DNA of 64,000 bases from DAOUJI01 sp965197415 (GTDB taxonomy: Bacteria; Chloroflexota; Dehalococcoidia; Lucifugimonadales; JAGWBF01). Where the stretch lies: contig OZ240207.1 in NCBI GenBank assembly GCA_965197415.1, positions 2,418,001 to 2,482,000 on the forward strand, in the 5' to 3' direction. Made by a program: the position numbers and the translations under genes. The stretch's first letter is position 1. Each line of letters begins with the position of its first letter. The notes below the pieces were generated by a model. It did not search any database and was not told the origin of the DNA. It was given only the letters and a program-made list of their open reading frames with translations. Positions 1 to 8,754 of the stretch are shown here, in pieces.

Positions 1-335
1 TGCGGCTGTGCGCCCGGCTGGGGAAACACGAGGAGTTTCAGAAGCTGGTGGAGGAGAGAATGGAACCCACCGACGAGCAGCTTGCATCCGATGATGCCCT
101 GGACGAGTGGATGCTGCGGGAAGTGGGCACCTCGCACCACATCTCATGCACCTGCAAGATGGGACCATCCTCGGACCCCATGGCTGTGGTCGACCAGTAC
201 GGAAAGGTCCACGGCATAGAGGCATTGCGGGTTGTGGACGCTTCCATCATGCCGGACTGCATCCGAGCCAACACCAACGTCACCACCATGATGATAGCCG
301 AGCGTGTCTCCGACTTCATCCTGGAAGGCCGGTAG
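1..335 (+). CDS. GMC-family oxidoreductase, C-terminal fragment
   Basis: The window opens inside this gene; the frame starts at base 3 and ends with TAG at 335, so only about 110 C-terminal residues are visible. They carry the two signature segments of FAD-dependent glucose-methanol-choline oxidoreductases: HHISCTCKMG, which includes the family's G-T-C-x-M-G-like stretch, and VVDASIMP followed by ANTNVTTMMIAERVSDFI, in which the N of TNVTT occupies the catalytic His/Asn position. The family oxidises primary or secondary alcohols with FAD in the cytosol. The substrate cannot be told from this fragment. The gene ends 12 bases before a TATAAT element that starts the next transcription unit. Confidence 0.9.
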   Translation, partial: RLCARLGKHEEFQKLVEERMEPTDEQLASDDALDEWMLREVGTSHHISCTCKMGPSSDPMAVVDQYGKVHGIEALRVVDASIMPDCIRANTNVTTMMIAERVSDFILEGR

Positions 336-347
336 CAAGGGGCCCTG

Positions 348-356
348 TGCTATAAT
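348..356 (+). promoter_or_regulatory. Extended -10 promoter TGCTATAAT
   Basis: TGC followed by a perfect TATAAT (351-356) lies 9 bases upstream of the ATG at 366. No -35 hexamer is visible at the usual spacing, so this looks like an extended -10 promoter. Transcription would begin around 363, giving a leaderless or nearly leaderless mRNA. Confidence 0.5.
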
Positions 357-365
357 CCCACGGCT

Positions 366-785
366 ATGGGTCTGGAACGATTGCCCCAGCCTGGAGAGGA
401 ATTCAGCCTGGGCGAGTGGACGTTGGACGCCGAGTCCCGGCAGGCTTACTTGGAGGCTGTGGGAGATGAGTCGCCCATCTATGCAGAGCTCGACACGACC
501 CCGCCTCTAGCCTTGGCCGCCCAGGCATTGGGGCGAATGCTGGACGTGCTGTCCCTACCCGGAGGGACCATCCACGCGTCCCAGGAAATAAGCTGTCTGG
601 AACCGGCTCTGCTGGGTGAAACGGTCTCATGCGCGGCTAAGCTGTTCCGGCCCATCCAGCGTGGCGACTGGCGCTTCATCGCTGTAGAATTCACGGTGAC
701 GGGCGTCGGGAAGCGCGAGCTCATACGGGGCAAGACCACGGTCTTGGCGCCTTCGGTTGAGGCAAACGAGGCAGGCATTGGCTGA
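366..785 (+). CDS. MaoC-like N-terminal (FAS1-type) dehydratase subunit
   Basis: 139-residue protein. The pattern WTLDAESRQAYLEAVGD near the N terminus and the EISCLEPALLGETVSC segment fit the hot-dog-fold FAS1-like dehydratase domain that forms the non-catalytic half of two-subunit (R)-specific enoyl hydratases, as in HadA/HadC-type proteins. It lacks an obvious D-x4-H catalytic pair, whereas the next gene has one. The two genes overlap (stop at 785, neighbour start at 757 or 778), so they are probably translationally coupled subunits of one enzyme hydrating enoyl-CoA or enoyl-ACP. The ATG at 366 sits just behind the -10 element at 351, and no Shine-Dalgarno is visible. Confidence 0.75.
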   Translation: MGLERLPQPGEEFSLGEWTLDAESRQAYLEAVGDESPIYAELDTTPPLALAAQALGRMLDVLSLPGGTIHASQEISCLEPALLGETVSCAAKLFRPIQRGDWRFIAVEFTVTGVGKRELIRGKTTVLAPSVEANEAGIG

Positions 786-1197
786 GTGGGCTCCCGACCA
801 GTCCTTGCCCGAGGTCCAACGCTCCATAACCCTGCAGCGCATCGCCAGCTATGCCGATGCCTCCGGAGACCGCAACCTCCTTCACCTTGACCCGGAGTTT
901 GCGGCCTCCACCCAATTCGGCGGGATCATATCCCACGGGATGTTGACTCTTGCCTTGCTGTCGGAGATGCTCACCGGCGCGTTTGGCGAGGACTGGCTGA
1001 AGTCCGGGCGGCTTAGAGTCAGGTTCAAAGGGGCCGCCTACCCCGGGGACATCCTTACGTCCTGGGGCAATGTGTCCAAGGTCGGCGGCGAGGAGCCGGA
1101 AACGAGCGTGGAGTGCGCCATAGGACTGAACAATCAGCGCGACGAAGAAATCATATCCGGGACCGCCAGCCTTTCGATTCGAAGCCGGCTACACTAA
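757..1197 (+). CDS. MaoC-family (R)-specific enoyl hydratase subunit
   Basis: 146 residues from TTG at 757; an alternative TTG at 778 would give a slightly shorter protein, and neither has a convincing Shine-Dalgarno. The hydratase motif is clear: YADASGDRNLLHLDPEFA contains the catalytic Asp and the downstream His of the hot-dog hydratase 2 motif, followed by FGGIISHGMLTLALLSEML. It likely pairs with the overlapping upstream subunit to hydrate trans-2-enoyl thioesters. The following plsX and fabG suggest a role in fatty acid or lipid metabolism, though MaoC pairs also serve degradation pathways. The link is an inference from gene order. Confidence 0.8.
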   Translation: MRQTRQALAEWAPDQSLPEVQRSITLQRIASYADASGDRNLLHLDPEFAASTQFGGIISHGMLTLALLSEMLTGAFGEDWLKSGRLRVRFKGAAYPGDILTSWGNVSKVGGEEPETSVECAIGLNNQRDEEIISGTASLSIRSRLH

Positions 1198-1351
1198 CGA
1201 CAAATATTGTGTTTTGTCCTAAAATGCCACCGTTGAATATAGAGAGACAAGCGGCCCGGGGTCGATGAAACTGTACCTGGGACGCTCCACTCGACCGACA
1301 ACCGAATTTCTGTAGCTTTGCCCTGCCCAACGACCTGTAAGGAATGAGACT

Positions 1352-2401
1352 ATGAGCGACGGCGCTATCGGCTCCCCCGACACGGCCATACGTGTGGCCG
1401 TGGATGCGATGGGGGGAGACCATGCACCGGCGGAGACAGTGAAAGGCGCGGTCGAGGCCGCCCGAACTCAACCGGTCCGCATAGCCCTGGTGGGCGACAA
1501 AGATGCCGTTGAAAGGGAGTTGGCCTCCTGTGGCCTGACCGATGCTGAAGGTTCCCGAATCACCGTCGTCCCTGCTGTGGGCCGCATCGGCGACGACGAA
1601 CACCCTCTGCAGGCTCTACGCAGCAAACCTGACGCCTCGGTGGCGGTAGCCACCAAGATGGTCAAGGGAGGAGCTGCGGACGCGGTGGTGTCCATGGGGT
1701 CGACTGGGGCCACGATGGCCTCCAGCGCCCTGGCTCTGGGGATGCTTCCCGGCCTGGAGCGGCCCTGCATTGGAGGTCCCTTTCTGGGGCTGGCTCCGAA
1801 AACGGTGCTCATAGACATGGGCAGCAGCGTGGACTGCCGGACCCCGCTGCTGTTGAGCTTTGCCGCTATGGGAAGCGTGTTCGCTTCCAGCTTTCTGGGC
1901 ATCGAGAACCCTCGCGTCGGCCTACTCAGCGTGGGCTCGGAGGAGGCCAAGGGCAACCGCCAGGTTCAGGAGGCTTACCAGCTTTTCAAGGGCAGCACTC
2001 TGAATTTCGTAGGAAACGTGGAGGGTATGGACTTCTTCACCGGCAAGGCCGACGTCATAGTATGCGACGGTTTCGTCGGCAACATCCTCCTCAAGTTCAC
2101 GGAAGGGTTGGGAGCAACGATATCCCAATATCTGAAGAGGGCCTTACGGGACAAGCTCCCCGACGACCAGTTGGACAGTCTCGTATACAACGTGTGGGAG
2201 GCCAACAACCTGCCCCGGAAGATGGGCGGACCGCTGTTCGGGGTGAACGGCGCCGTAGTAGTAGGCCACGGCTCCTCCAAGGCTGATGGGGTCTCCGGCG
2301 CCATCGACACCGCCCGCAGAGTTGTGGAGATGGACTTGGTCGACAGCTTCAGGAATCAGTTGGCGGCCCTGGGGGACGCTGAAGCGGGGAGTCAGCCGTG
2401 A
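1352..2401 (+). CDS. plsX: Phosphate acyltransferase PlsX
   Basis: 349 residues, normal for PlsX. The N terminus VAVDAMGGDHAP (residues 15-26) is diagnostic; SMGSTGATMASS, SVGSEEAKGN and DVIVCDGFVGNILLK are further conserved blocks. PlsX converts acyl-ACP to acyl-phosphate at the membrane surface, feeding PlsY for phosphatidic acid synthesis. The ATG at 1352 follows AAGGAATGAG at suitable spacing. It is followed after 53 bases by fabG, with a 9-bp hairpin in between. The usual fabD/fabH/acpP partners are not present here, so lipid genes are split in this genome. A 154-base gap separates it from the MaoC gene, and I could not find a clear promoter there. Confidence 0.95.
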   Translation: MSDGAIGSPDTAIRVAVDAMGGDHAPAETVKGAVEAARTQPVRIALVGDKDAVERELASCGLTDAEGSRITVVPAVGRIGDDEHPLQALRSKPDASVAVATKMVKGGAADAVVSMGSTGATMASSALALGMLPGLERPCIGGPFLGLAPKTVLIDMGSSVDCRTPLLLSFAAMGSVFASSFLGIENPRVGLLSVGSEEAKGNRQVQEAYQLFKGSTLNFVGNVEGMDFFTGKADVIVCDGFVGNILLKFTEGLGATISQYLKRALRDKLPDDQLDSLVYNVWEANNLPRKMGGPLFGVNGAVVVGHGSSKADGVSGAIDTARRVVEMDLVDSFRNQLAALGDAEAGSQP

Positions 2402-2426
2402 CGAGCGCCCGGCCAGCGGCGCTCGT
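2401..2426 (+). other. Intergenic 9-bp hairpin between plsX and fabG
   Basis: ACGAGCGCC (2401-2409) pairs perfectly with GGCGCTCGT (2418-2426) around an 8-base loop. The stem starts on the last base of the plsX stop codon. No T-run follows, so this is not a standard intrinsic terminator; an mRNA-processing or stability element, or partial attenuation before fabG, is possible. Confidence 0.5.
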
Positions 2427-2454
2427 CGCTGTCAGGCCTGGCCTGTGAGTTGGA

Positions 2455-3198
2455 ATGAGTCTTGAACAGCGCGTAGCCTTGGTGACGGGCGCTTCCCGGG
2501 GCATTGGCGAGGTTATAGCCATAACCTTGGCGAGGCAGGGAGCGAAGGTGGCTGTGAACTACCACACCGGAGCCGACAGGGCCGCACGCGTCGTATCGAC
2601 CATTGAAGAAGCTGGAGGTGAGGCCCTCGCCATTGGCGCCGACGTCTCTGTCCAAACCGAGGTGGAATCATTGGTCGCCAGGACCATCGAACAGTGGGGC
2701 GGTGTGGATATTCTGGTGAACAACGCAGGAATAACCAGGGACAAGCTGCTTCTCAGGATGACAGCGGATGACTGGGACCAGGTCATCAACGTCAACCTGC
2801 GCAGCGCCTTCCTGTGCACTAAGACGGTACTGCCGCACATGGTGCGAAAGCGGTACGGACGCATCGTGAACATATCGTCGGTGGTGGGAGTCTCGGGCAA
2901 CGCTGGCCAGGCCAATTACGCCGCTTCCAAAGCGGGCATGATAGGGTTCACGAAGGCTGTGGCCCGGGAGGTGGCCTCCAGGAACATAACCGTCAACGCC
3001 CTGGCCCCTGGATATATCACCACGGACATGGTGGACCGGCTTTCGGAAGAGGTGCAGAAGGCCATCCTCTCGCGCATCCCTATGAACCAATTCGGGACGC
3101 CGGAGGCCGTTGCGGAAGCCGTGTGCTTTCTGGCCTCGGATGGGGCGGGGTACATTACAGGCCAAGCGCTGGGCATTGACGGAGGGTTGGCGATATAG
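2455..3198 (+). CDS. fabG: 3-oxoacyl-ACP reductase FabG
   Basis: 247-residue short-chain dehydrogenase. TGASRGIG (11-18) binds NADP(H), NNAG is at 89-92, and the catalytic set N114, S142, Y155 and K159 is complete. C-terminal GYITTDMVDRL and GQALGIDGGLAI match housekeeping FabG, which reduces 3-oxoacyl-ACP in each elongation round. It starts at ATG 2456-region (coding start 2455) after GAGTTGG, a weak ribosome site. Adjacent plsX supports the fatty-acid role over a generic SDR. Nothing in the sequence is odd. Confidence 0.9.
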   Translation: MSLEQRVALVTGASRGIGEVIAITLARQGAKVAVNYHTGADRAARVVSTIEEAGGEALAIGADVSVQTEVESLVARTIEQWGGVDILVNNAGITRDKLLLRMTADDWDQVINVNLRSAFLCTKTVLPHMVRKRYGRIVNISSVVGVSGNAGQANYAASKAGMIGFTKAVAREVASRNITVNALAPGYITTDMVDRLSEEVQKAILSRIPMNQFGTPEAVAEAVCFLASDGAGYITGQALGIDGGLAI

Positions 3199-3247
3199 CC
3201 CGGATTTGCGCCATCTCTCCAGGAACCTCTGAAAGGACGACGTCTAG

Positions 3248-3928
3248 ATGGAACTCAAACAGTTCGAAGGGGAAAGCCTGCTCTACGTCGCAATAGAACC
3301 TGACCGCTACGACCCTGACAAAGACTATCCGATGATAATCATGTTGCACGGCTTTGGGGCTAACATGAGAGACCTGGTCGGGTTGGCTCCGGTCATAAGC
3401 AGGGCCGGGTACATCTATGCCTGCCCCAACGCGCCCATCCCTTTTCAGTTAGGCCCGGGCGCCTCGGGTTTCGGGTGGTCCACCCCGAGAGACCCCAACT
3501 CGGAGCAGGAATCGGTGCAGTCCGCCGGCAAGTTGGAAATTTTCTTCGACGAGGTGTTCGAACAATATAACATTCAGCCAGGCAAGGCGCTGCTAATGGG
3601 ATTTTCCCAAGGTGGAGGAATGACCTACCGCATGGGCTTGCCGCGTCCGGACACTTTCGCAGGGCTTGGCGCCTTAAGCGGGGCCATGTCCAACTGGGAC
3701 GTAATCAAGGACAGACTGCCGGAGAAAAGGGACCAGCCCATCTTCATCGCCCACGGGCTCAATGACCCGCTGGTCACCCTTGAACGCGCTCACGAGGCCA
3801 AGAATTTCCTTGAGGCCAACGGCTACTCACCCATTTACAACGAATACCCCATGGCCCACGAAATCAGCCAGGACGTTCTGGACGACCTGACCCCCTGGAT
3901 AAAGGAAGTCCTCCCACCGGCGTCCTGA
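3248..3928 (+). CDS. Alpha/beta hydrolase, carboxylesterase/phospholipase type
   Basis: 226 residues, the size of the Abhydrolase_2 (EstB/YpfH) group. Visible features are the oxyanion segment LHGFGAN (33-39), the nucleophile elbow GFSQGG with Ser120, HGLNDPLV carrying the acid Asp, and the catalytic His in MAHEIS near the C terminus. Such cytosolic enzymes cleave short or medium acyl esters or lysophospholipids, or act as acyl-protein thioesterases. GAAAGGACG precedes the ATG at 3248. It lies 49 bases after fabG and probably belongs to the same transcript; its substrate is not predictable. Confidence 0.85.
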   Translation: MELKQFEGESLLYVAIEPDRYDPDKDYPMIIMLHGFGANMRDLVGLAPVISRAGYIYACPNAPIPFQLGPGASGFGWSTPRDPNSEQESVQSAGKLEIFFDEVFEQYNIQPGKALLMGFSQGGGMTYRMGLPRPDTFAGLGALSGAMSNWDVIKDRLPEKRDQPIFIAHGLNDPLVTLERAHEAKNFLEANGYSPIYNEYPMAHEISQDVLDDLTPWIKEVLPPAS

Positions 3929-3935
3929 CCGGACC

Positions 3936-4364
3936 CTAGCCGTCGTGTCCGTGCAGCCAGGTGATGGTCCGGCTGGGAGTGATGACCAGAACGACAGTGC
4001 CGCCGCCTTCGCCTATCTCATTGGCGAAGTCTCCGCCCCGCTCCTCGCCCCAATAGCGTACGCATATCGACCGGATGCGTTCCTTGACTCCCTCGTTGGC
4101 AACCTCTGCCACCCCTTCCACCAGAACGTAGCGATAGGGTTCGTCGTTGGACGCCACCGAGACTACGCTCCGGGGATCATGCCGGATGTTCCGCACCTTC
4201 ACCGAGGCGTTGTCGGTGATAATCCAGACCTTGCCGTCAGCGTATTCGTACCAGAGGGGCGCCAGGTGAGGCGCGCCGTTCGACCTGACGGTGGCGATAT
4301 GAGCAAGCTGAGGTTCACTGAGAAATGCTTCCATCTCCTCGGTGGTCAATTCCCTGTCTGCCAT
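3936..4364 (-). CDS. PPOX-class flavin/F420-dependent protein
   Basis: 142 residues with the split-barrel pattern of the pyridoxamine-5'-phosphate-oxidase-like superfamily: FLSEPQLAHIATVRSNGAPH, PLWYEYADGKVWI and VLVEGVAEVAN. Members bind FMN or F420 and act as oxidoreductases; the F420-binding subgroup (PPOX class Rv1155-like) is a good fit, but substrate and cofactor are inference. GAGGAGG on the minus strand is 7 bases upstream of the ATG at 4364. It is convergent with the esterase, with only 7 bases between stops, and no terminator is evident there. Confidence 0.8.
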   Translation of the reverse strand: MADRELTTEEMEAFLSEPQLAHIATVRSNGAPHLAPLWYEYADGKVWIITDNASVKVRNIRHDPRSVVSVASNDEPYRYVLVEGVAEVANEGVKERIRSICVRYWGEERGGDFANEIGEGGGTVVLVITPSRTITWLHGHDG

Positions 4365-4473
4365 TGGCGGCCTCCTCGTCTAAGGTTGAAACCCCGGCGG
4401 TGGTTTCCATTCTATTGTGCCACAAATGGGAACTGCGAATGGGAGACTTGGCATCCGATGCCGTTTGTAGAAC

Positions 4474-4502
4474 TTTTCACAATATAGTCAAGGTGATATA
4501 AT
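4474..4502 (+). promoter_or_regulatory. Promoter of tig-clpP-clpX
   Basis: TTTTCA (4474-4479), 17-base spacer, TATAAT (4497-4502), with an extended TG upstream of the -10 (TGATATAAT). Transcription would start near 4509, leaving about 47 bases before the TTG start at 4556. Confidence 0.65.
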
Positions 4503-4555
4503 CGCAAGGACGCCCAGACACCTTGGATTTCGCCCGCCGTTCAAAGGAAGAAGGC

Positions 4556-5968
4556 TTGAAGGTCACCAAAGAAGAGGCCGCATCCAGAGAGGTAGTTCTC
4601 AACATCGAGCTAGACTCGGATGACGTGGAACCCTATCTGGACAGGTCCTATCGGCGGATGGTCAATCGCGTCCAAATTCCGGGTTTCCGGAAGGGCAAAG
4701 CCCCGCGCACTCTCGTAGAGAACTACCTGGGCAAAGAGGCTATGATCCGCGACAGCCTCGACTACATTGCCCAGCAAACCATCGAAAAGGCCATCGAAAC
4801 CGAGGAACTGGACGTTTTCGGCGAGCCTGATGTTGAAGTGGTTGAGGTTAACCCACCCTCCTTCAAAGCCACGCTGTGCCTCGAACCCATCGTCGACCTG
4901 GGAGATTTTCGTTCACTCCGGATAAAGCCCGACCCAGTGGAAGTCACCGACGAGCAGGTCTCCCAAGTAGTAGAGCAGATGCGCTACGAGTCCGCCCCCT
5001 GGGAACCCGTCGAAAGGGCGGTCCAGTTTGGGGACCTCATCACCCTCGATGTAGACGGCTTCATCGACGGGCAGCAGGTGGCCGACGACAAGGAAGTCGA
5101 ATTCATCCCTCAGCAGGACAACCCCATGCCCTTCACGGGCTTTTCCGTCCACCTGGAAGGCGTCTCCAAGGGACAGGAGAAGGAGTTTACCCTTCCCATC
5201 CCGGAGGACTACCCCGACGAGTCCATGCAAGGCAAAGAGTGCCGTTTCAAGGTCACCATTCACGAGATTAAAGAGAAGGCGTTGCCGGAGATCGACGACG
5301 AATTCGCCAAGGGCGTTGGCGAGGGTCACGAGAGTGTTGAAGCTCTGAAACAAAGCGTGTTGGAGAACCTGACCGCACAGGCGGAGAGGGTTTCCCAACG
5401 GTCGTTCCAGGAGATGACGCTGCAACAGGTCATCGACGGCGCCAAGATAGAGATGTCCAGCATCACGACGAACCGCGAAATCGACCACATGCTGGAGAAC
5501 AGGGCAGAAGCCCTCCGTAGTCGGCGCATCAGCATGGACGACTACCTGCGCTCGGCGTCCAAGACTGAGGAAGAGTTGAGGGAAGAGCTGCGACCCTCGG
5601 CGGAAGAACAGGTGACCAGGTTCCTGGTCTTGAGGCAATTGGCCAAAGAAGAAGACTTGGCCGTTGAGGATACAGACATCGACAGCGAAGTTGACTCCAT
5701 CTCAGGAGGCCAGTCCGAGTCGGCTGAGAACCTCCGGCAAGCCCTGTCCAGCGAGAGCGCACGCGCGTCCGTTGCCAGCGTAATATTGTCCCGCAAGGTT
5801 CTTGAGCGGTTGAGCGAGATCGTTCAGAGCGACGACCCGCCGGAAGCAGCCCAACCCGCAATTGATGAAGCCGAGGATGAAGCGCCAAGCCAGTCAGCCG
5901 AAGAGGCGGACCAGGCCGAAACCGAAGACCAGGAAGGAGAAGGCGCCAGTGACAAGCAACCCGCATAA
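4556..5968 (+). CDS. tig: Trigger factor
   Basis: 470 residues from TTG at 4556, chosen because AAAGGAAGAAGG lies immediately upstream and the product then begins MKVTKEEA like other trigger factors; an in-frame TTG at 4523 is possible but leaves almost no leader. The ribosome-binding signature GFRKGKAPR is at about residues 44-52; the FKBP-like prolyl isomerase domain follows ([15 protein letters not shown] to about residue 240), then the long helical C-terminal chaperone arms. It chaperones nascent chains at the ribosome exit. The C-terminal 45 residues are a highly acidic, low-complexity Glu/Asp/Ala tail, longer than usual; the clpP start lies inside it. Confidence 0.93.
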   Translation: MKVTKEEAASREVVLNIELDSDDVEPYLDRSYRRMVNRVQIPGFRKGKAPRTLVENYLGKEAMIRDSLDYIAQQTIEKAIETEELDVFGEPDVEVVEVNPPSFKATLCLEPIVDLGDFRSLRIKPDPVEVTDEQVSQVVEQMRYESAPWEPVERAVQFGDLITLDVDGFIDGQQVADDKEVEFIPQQDNPMPFTGFSVHLEGVSKGQEKEFTLPIPEDYPDESMQGKECRFKVTIHEIKEKALPEIDDEFAKGVGEGHESVEALKQSVLENLTAQAERVSQRSFQEMTLQQVIDGAKIEMSSITTNREIDHMLENRAEALRSRRISMDDYLRSASKTEEELREELRPSAEEQVTRFLVLRQLAKEEDLAVEDTDIDSEVDSISGGQSESAENLRQALSSESARASVASVILSRKVLERLSEIVQSDDPPEAAQPAIDEAEDEAPSQSAEEADQAETEDQEGEGASDKQPA

Positions 5969-6641
5969 CGTCAGCCCGAACATGGGCTACCCCATATTCA
6001 CCCCTCCGTCGGACATCGTTCCGATGGTCATAGAGACGGGTCCTCGAGGGGAGAGGGCCTTTGACATTTATTCATTGCTGTTGAAAGAGCGTATCGTGTT
6101 CCTCGGAACACCCATCCAAGATCACGTCTCTAACTTGATTGTAGCCCAGCTGTTGTTCCTGGAACGTGAGGACCCGGACAGGGACATCAACCTCTACATC
6201 AACAGCCCAGGCGGGGTCATCAGCTCCGGACTGGCCATATACGACACTATGCAGCTTATTAAGCCCGACGTGTCCACGATATGCGTCGGGATGGCGGCCA
6301 GCATGGCCACAGTGCTTCTGAGCGGAGGCCAACCTGGAAAGCGCTTCGCGCTGCCCAACGCCACCGTGCACATGCACCAACCCATGGGCGGGGCTTCAGG
6401 TCAGGCGTCCGACATCGAGATTGCCGCCCGTGAGATTATCCGAATGCAGGACAAGATCAGGGTGATCCTGTCCAAGCATACGGGCCAGACATATGAGAGA
6501 GTGGCCAGAGACACGGACAGAGACTACTATCTGCCTGCCGACCAGGCCTTGGAATACGGCATTGTTGATGAAGTGCTAGGCAACTCCCTTGAGGCCAACG
6601 GAGCGGGTTCCGACCAAGGCGACGAGGGCGATAACAAGTAA
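5949..6641 (+). CDS. clpP: ATP-dependent Clp protease proteolytic subunit
   Basis: 230 residues from GTG at 5949, preceded by GGAAGGAGAAGG; this overlaps the end of tig by 20 bases. A start at ATG 5982 (MGYPIFTPP) has no ribosome site. The catalytic triad is complete: Ser118 in GMAASMA, His143 in HMHQP and Asp192 in DRDYY. ClpP forms the tetradecameric serine protease chamber served by ClpX, encoded 12 bases downstream. The mature protein may start later, since ClpP propeptides are removed. Confidence 0.95.
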   Translation: MTSNPHNVSPNMGYPIFTPPSDIVPMVIETGPRGERAFDIYSLLLKERIVFLGTPIQDHVSNLIVAQLLFLEREDPDRDINLYINSPGGVISSGLAIYDTMQLIKPDVSTICVGMAASMATVLLSGGQPGKRFALPNATVHMHQPMGGASGQASDIEIAAREIIRMQDKIRVILSKHTGQTYERVARDTDRDYYLPADQALEYGIVDEVLGNSLEANGAGSDQGDEGDNK

Positions 6642-6653
6642 TTCGGAGAATCT

Positions 6654-7961
6654 ATGGCCGGCAGCAGGGGCGGCCCCAGGAGCTACAACTGCTCCTTCTG
6701 TAGAAAGGGTGAGTCCGAGGCCAACCGTTTGGTGGCAGGCTTGGGACGGGCCTACATTTGCTACGAGTGCGTCCGGGCCTGCAAACAGGTCATCGACGAA
6801 GACCTCGAACCTTCAACCAGGCAGGAACCCGAAAAGCGCAAGCTCCCCGTTCCCCGTGAGCTGAACGAAGCCCTGGACGGCTACGTAGTGGGCCAGGAAC
6901 GCGCGAAGAAGGTCCTGAGCGTAGCCGTCTACAACCACTACAAGCGGGTCTGGGAAGACCCCGCATCGGATGTGGAACTCCAGAAGACGAACATCCTCCT
7001 CATGGGCCCCACCGGCTCAGGCAAGAGCCTCCTCGCCCAGACTCTGGCCCGTATACTCGACGTTCCCTTCGCCATCGCCGACGCCACCTCCCTGACCGAA
7101 TCTGGCTACGTGGGCGAGGACGTGGAGAACATCCTCCTCAGACTCATACAGTCCGCCGATTGGGACATTCCCCGCGCCCAGCAGGGGATAATCTACATCG
7201 ACGAGATAGACAAGCTGGCTCGTAAGGAAGGGCCGAACAGGTCCATCACCAGGGACGTTTCCGGCGAAGGCGTACAGCAGGAACTGCTGAAGATAATCGA
7301 AGGCTGCGTGGCCAACGTGCCTCCACAGGGAGGAAGAAAACATCCCTACCAGGAATTCGTCCAGATAAGGACGCAGAATATCCTGTTCATTTGCGGCGGG
7401 GCCTTCGAAGGACTGGCCAAGATCGTGGAGCAGCGGCAGGCTCGGGCGGCCAACGGTGTCATGGGGTTCAAGTCCAACGGGAAGCCCACTCACAACGACG
7501 ACGAAGCAAGTTCAAACGGGGCCAACCCGCTGTCCATGTTGGCCTCGGAGGACCTTCTGGAGTATGGACTGATACCGGAGTTGGTGGGCAGGCTTCCGGC
7601 ATCCGCCTACCTGGACCAGCTGGACGAGGCGGCCCTGATAAAAGTGCTGACCGAACCCAAGAACGCCCTGGTCAAGCAGTACCAGCAGCTGTTCAGCATG
7701 GACAACGTGGACCTGGTCTTTACGCCCAAGGCGTTGAAAGCCGCCGCCGGAGCGGCCCTGTTGCGGAAGACGGGCGCCCGTGGTCTCCGGGCCATCATCG
7801 AAGAGACCTTGCTTGATGTAATGTACGAACTCCCGTCGATGACGGGAGTTGAAGTTTGTGAAGTAGACGAGGGGGCTATCTACGGGTTGGAGATGCCCAC
7901 GCTGCGCGACGCCTCCGGCCGCCCGTCGCCCCTTCCCATCCAGATGAAGCAGTCCGCCTAG
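6654..7961 (+). CDS. clpX: ATP-dependent Clp protease ATP-binding subunit ClpX
   Basis: 435 residues. N-terminal zinc-binding domain with C13, C16, C36 and C39; Walker A GPTGSGKS around 118-125; pore loop GYVG; Walker B IIYIDEID; sensor/arginine region TGARGLRAI. It unfolds tagged substrates into ClpP. The ClpP-docking loop reads VMGFKS, so the usual IGF tripeptide is MGF. The GGAGAATCT stretch upstream of ATG 6654 serves as ribosome site. It is the last gene of the tig-clpP-clpX operon, and the operon is standard for bacteria. Confidence 0.95.
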   Translation: MAGSRGGPRSYNCSFCRKGESEANRLVAGLGRAYICYECVRACKQVIDEDLEPSTRQEPEKRKLPVPRELNEALDGYVVGQERAKKVLSVAVYNHYKRVWEDPASDVELQKTNILLMGPTGSGKSLLAQTLARILDVPFAIADATSLTESGYVGEDVENILLRLIQSADWDIPRAQQGIIYIDEIDKLARKEGPNRSITRDVSGEGVQQELLKIIEGCVANVPPQGGRKHPYQEFVQIRTQNILFICGGAFEGLAKIVEQRQARAANGVMGFKSNGKPTHNDDEASSNGANPLSMLASEDLLEYGLIPELVGRLPASAYLDQLDEAALIKVLTEPKNALVKQYQQLFSMDNVDLVFTPKALKAAAGAALLRKTGARGLRAIIEETLLDVMYELPSMTGVEVCEVDEGAIYGLEMPTLRDASGRPSPLPIQMKQSA

Positions 7962-8150
7962 CTTCGGTCTGGGGCGCCGAACCTTGACGAGCCAGGCCAC
8001 CCCACATAGCGGTTCGTGCTCGGGGTGTAGATTTGGGCATCGTAGCTACAAACCGACGATCCCCCATCGCGCCCCTGTGTTCGATGAGCCAACGACGCGC
8101 GGAGGTTATGGGCCGCCGCACTCTGGGAAGCGTTGTCGGTACTAGTCGAT

Positions 8151-8507
8151 CTAGTACATGATGAGGTTTGTGGGAACCAACCGCTGAGAAGTGGGGTCCA
8201 CAGCCAGGCCTAGACCTTCCAAGGTATAGGCTCCAAGCAGGGCAGGAGCGTCATCTTCTCCAAAGACCACCAGGGTGACCTCGCTATCACCATCGATCGT
8301 GGCCCAAGCTCTCCCGATGTTCATCTCGATTCGGCGCCCGTCGGCCAGCAGAAATCTGCGCTTGGCCATCGGCTCAACCCCCAACTCCCGCAGGAGACGG
8401 GTTGGCAGCGTAGTATATGCAGCGCCGGTGTCCACCGTCGCCTCTATTTCCTGGGTGTGTTGGCCGTCCATGCTGGAAATCCGGATCGGCCAGTTGAAAG
8501 TCCCCAT
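8151..8507 (-). CDS. Clan AA (retropepsin-like) aspartic protease
   Basis: 118 residues. The core is ATVDTGAAYTTLPTRLL with the D26-T-G triad, then the hydrophobic LLGAYTLEGLGLAVD strand that closes a retropepsin half-barrel. Such single-domain proteins (clan AA, gag-asp type) act as homodimers. There is no signal peptide, so it is probably cytosolic. Substrate is unknown. It stands alone on the minus strand, convergent to clpX with 189 bases between, and I see no mobile-element genes around it. Confidence 0.75.
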   Translation of the reverse strand: MGTFNWPIRISSMDGQHTQEIEATVDTGAAYTTLPTRLLRELGVEPMAKRRFLLADGRRIEMNIGRAWATIDGDSEVTLVVFGEDDAPALLGAYTLEGLGLAVDPTSQRLVPTNLIMY

Positions 8508-8698
8508 AGCAAGAGCCTCGTCTTCGCGATGTCTATTCGCCTATTCTAATCGTATACCTGCGGCACTGTCTGGTCCTAGGACTGCCTCGAACGTGCGCTG
8601 TAGCTGAGAGCATCTCCCCGCAGACTGCGTTCCCGAAAACCACATCATGACTGTTCAGAGCTGGAGGGTTCTCGGTTCAACTTGAGTATACCTTACAC

Positions 8699-8732
8699 GC
8701 TCGACCCGTCACCAGCGGTCAGTGGGTCGAGC
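8699..8732 (-). terminator. Hairpin downstream of the dprA-to-PHP operon
   Basis: GCTCGACCC (8699-8707) and GGGTCGAGC (8724-8732) form a perfect 9-bp stem with a 16-base loop, 23 bases beyond the PHP gene stop on the minus strand. No T-tract follows, so termination may need Rho or the structure may protect the 3' end. The remaining intergenic sequence 8508-8698 shows nothing else I can support. Confidence 0.45.
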
Positions 8733-8754
8733 CTCCCTTCTGTGTCCCCGCCCC

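Noticed and set aside
1198..1351. Promoter in the gap before plsX
   Set aside because: TAAAAT and TTGTGT-like hexamers exist but not at workable spacing, so I did not list one.
4913..5638. Minus-strand open frame over tig
   Set aside because: Antisense to trigger factor, with no motif and no ribosome site.
7876..8121. Minus-strand open frame between clpX and the aspartic protease
   Set aside because: Low-complexity Arg/Ala-rich product, partly antisense to clpX, no homology pattern or ribosome site.
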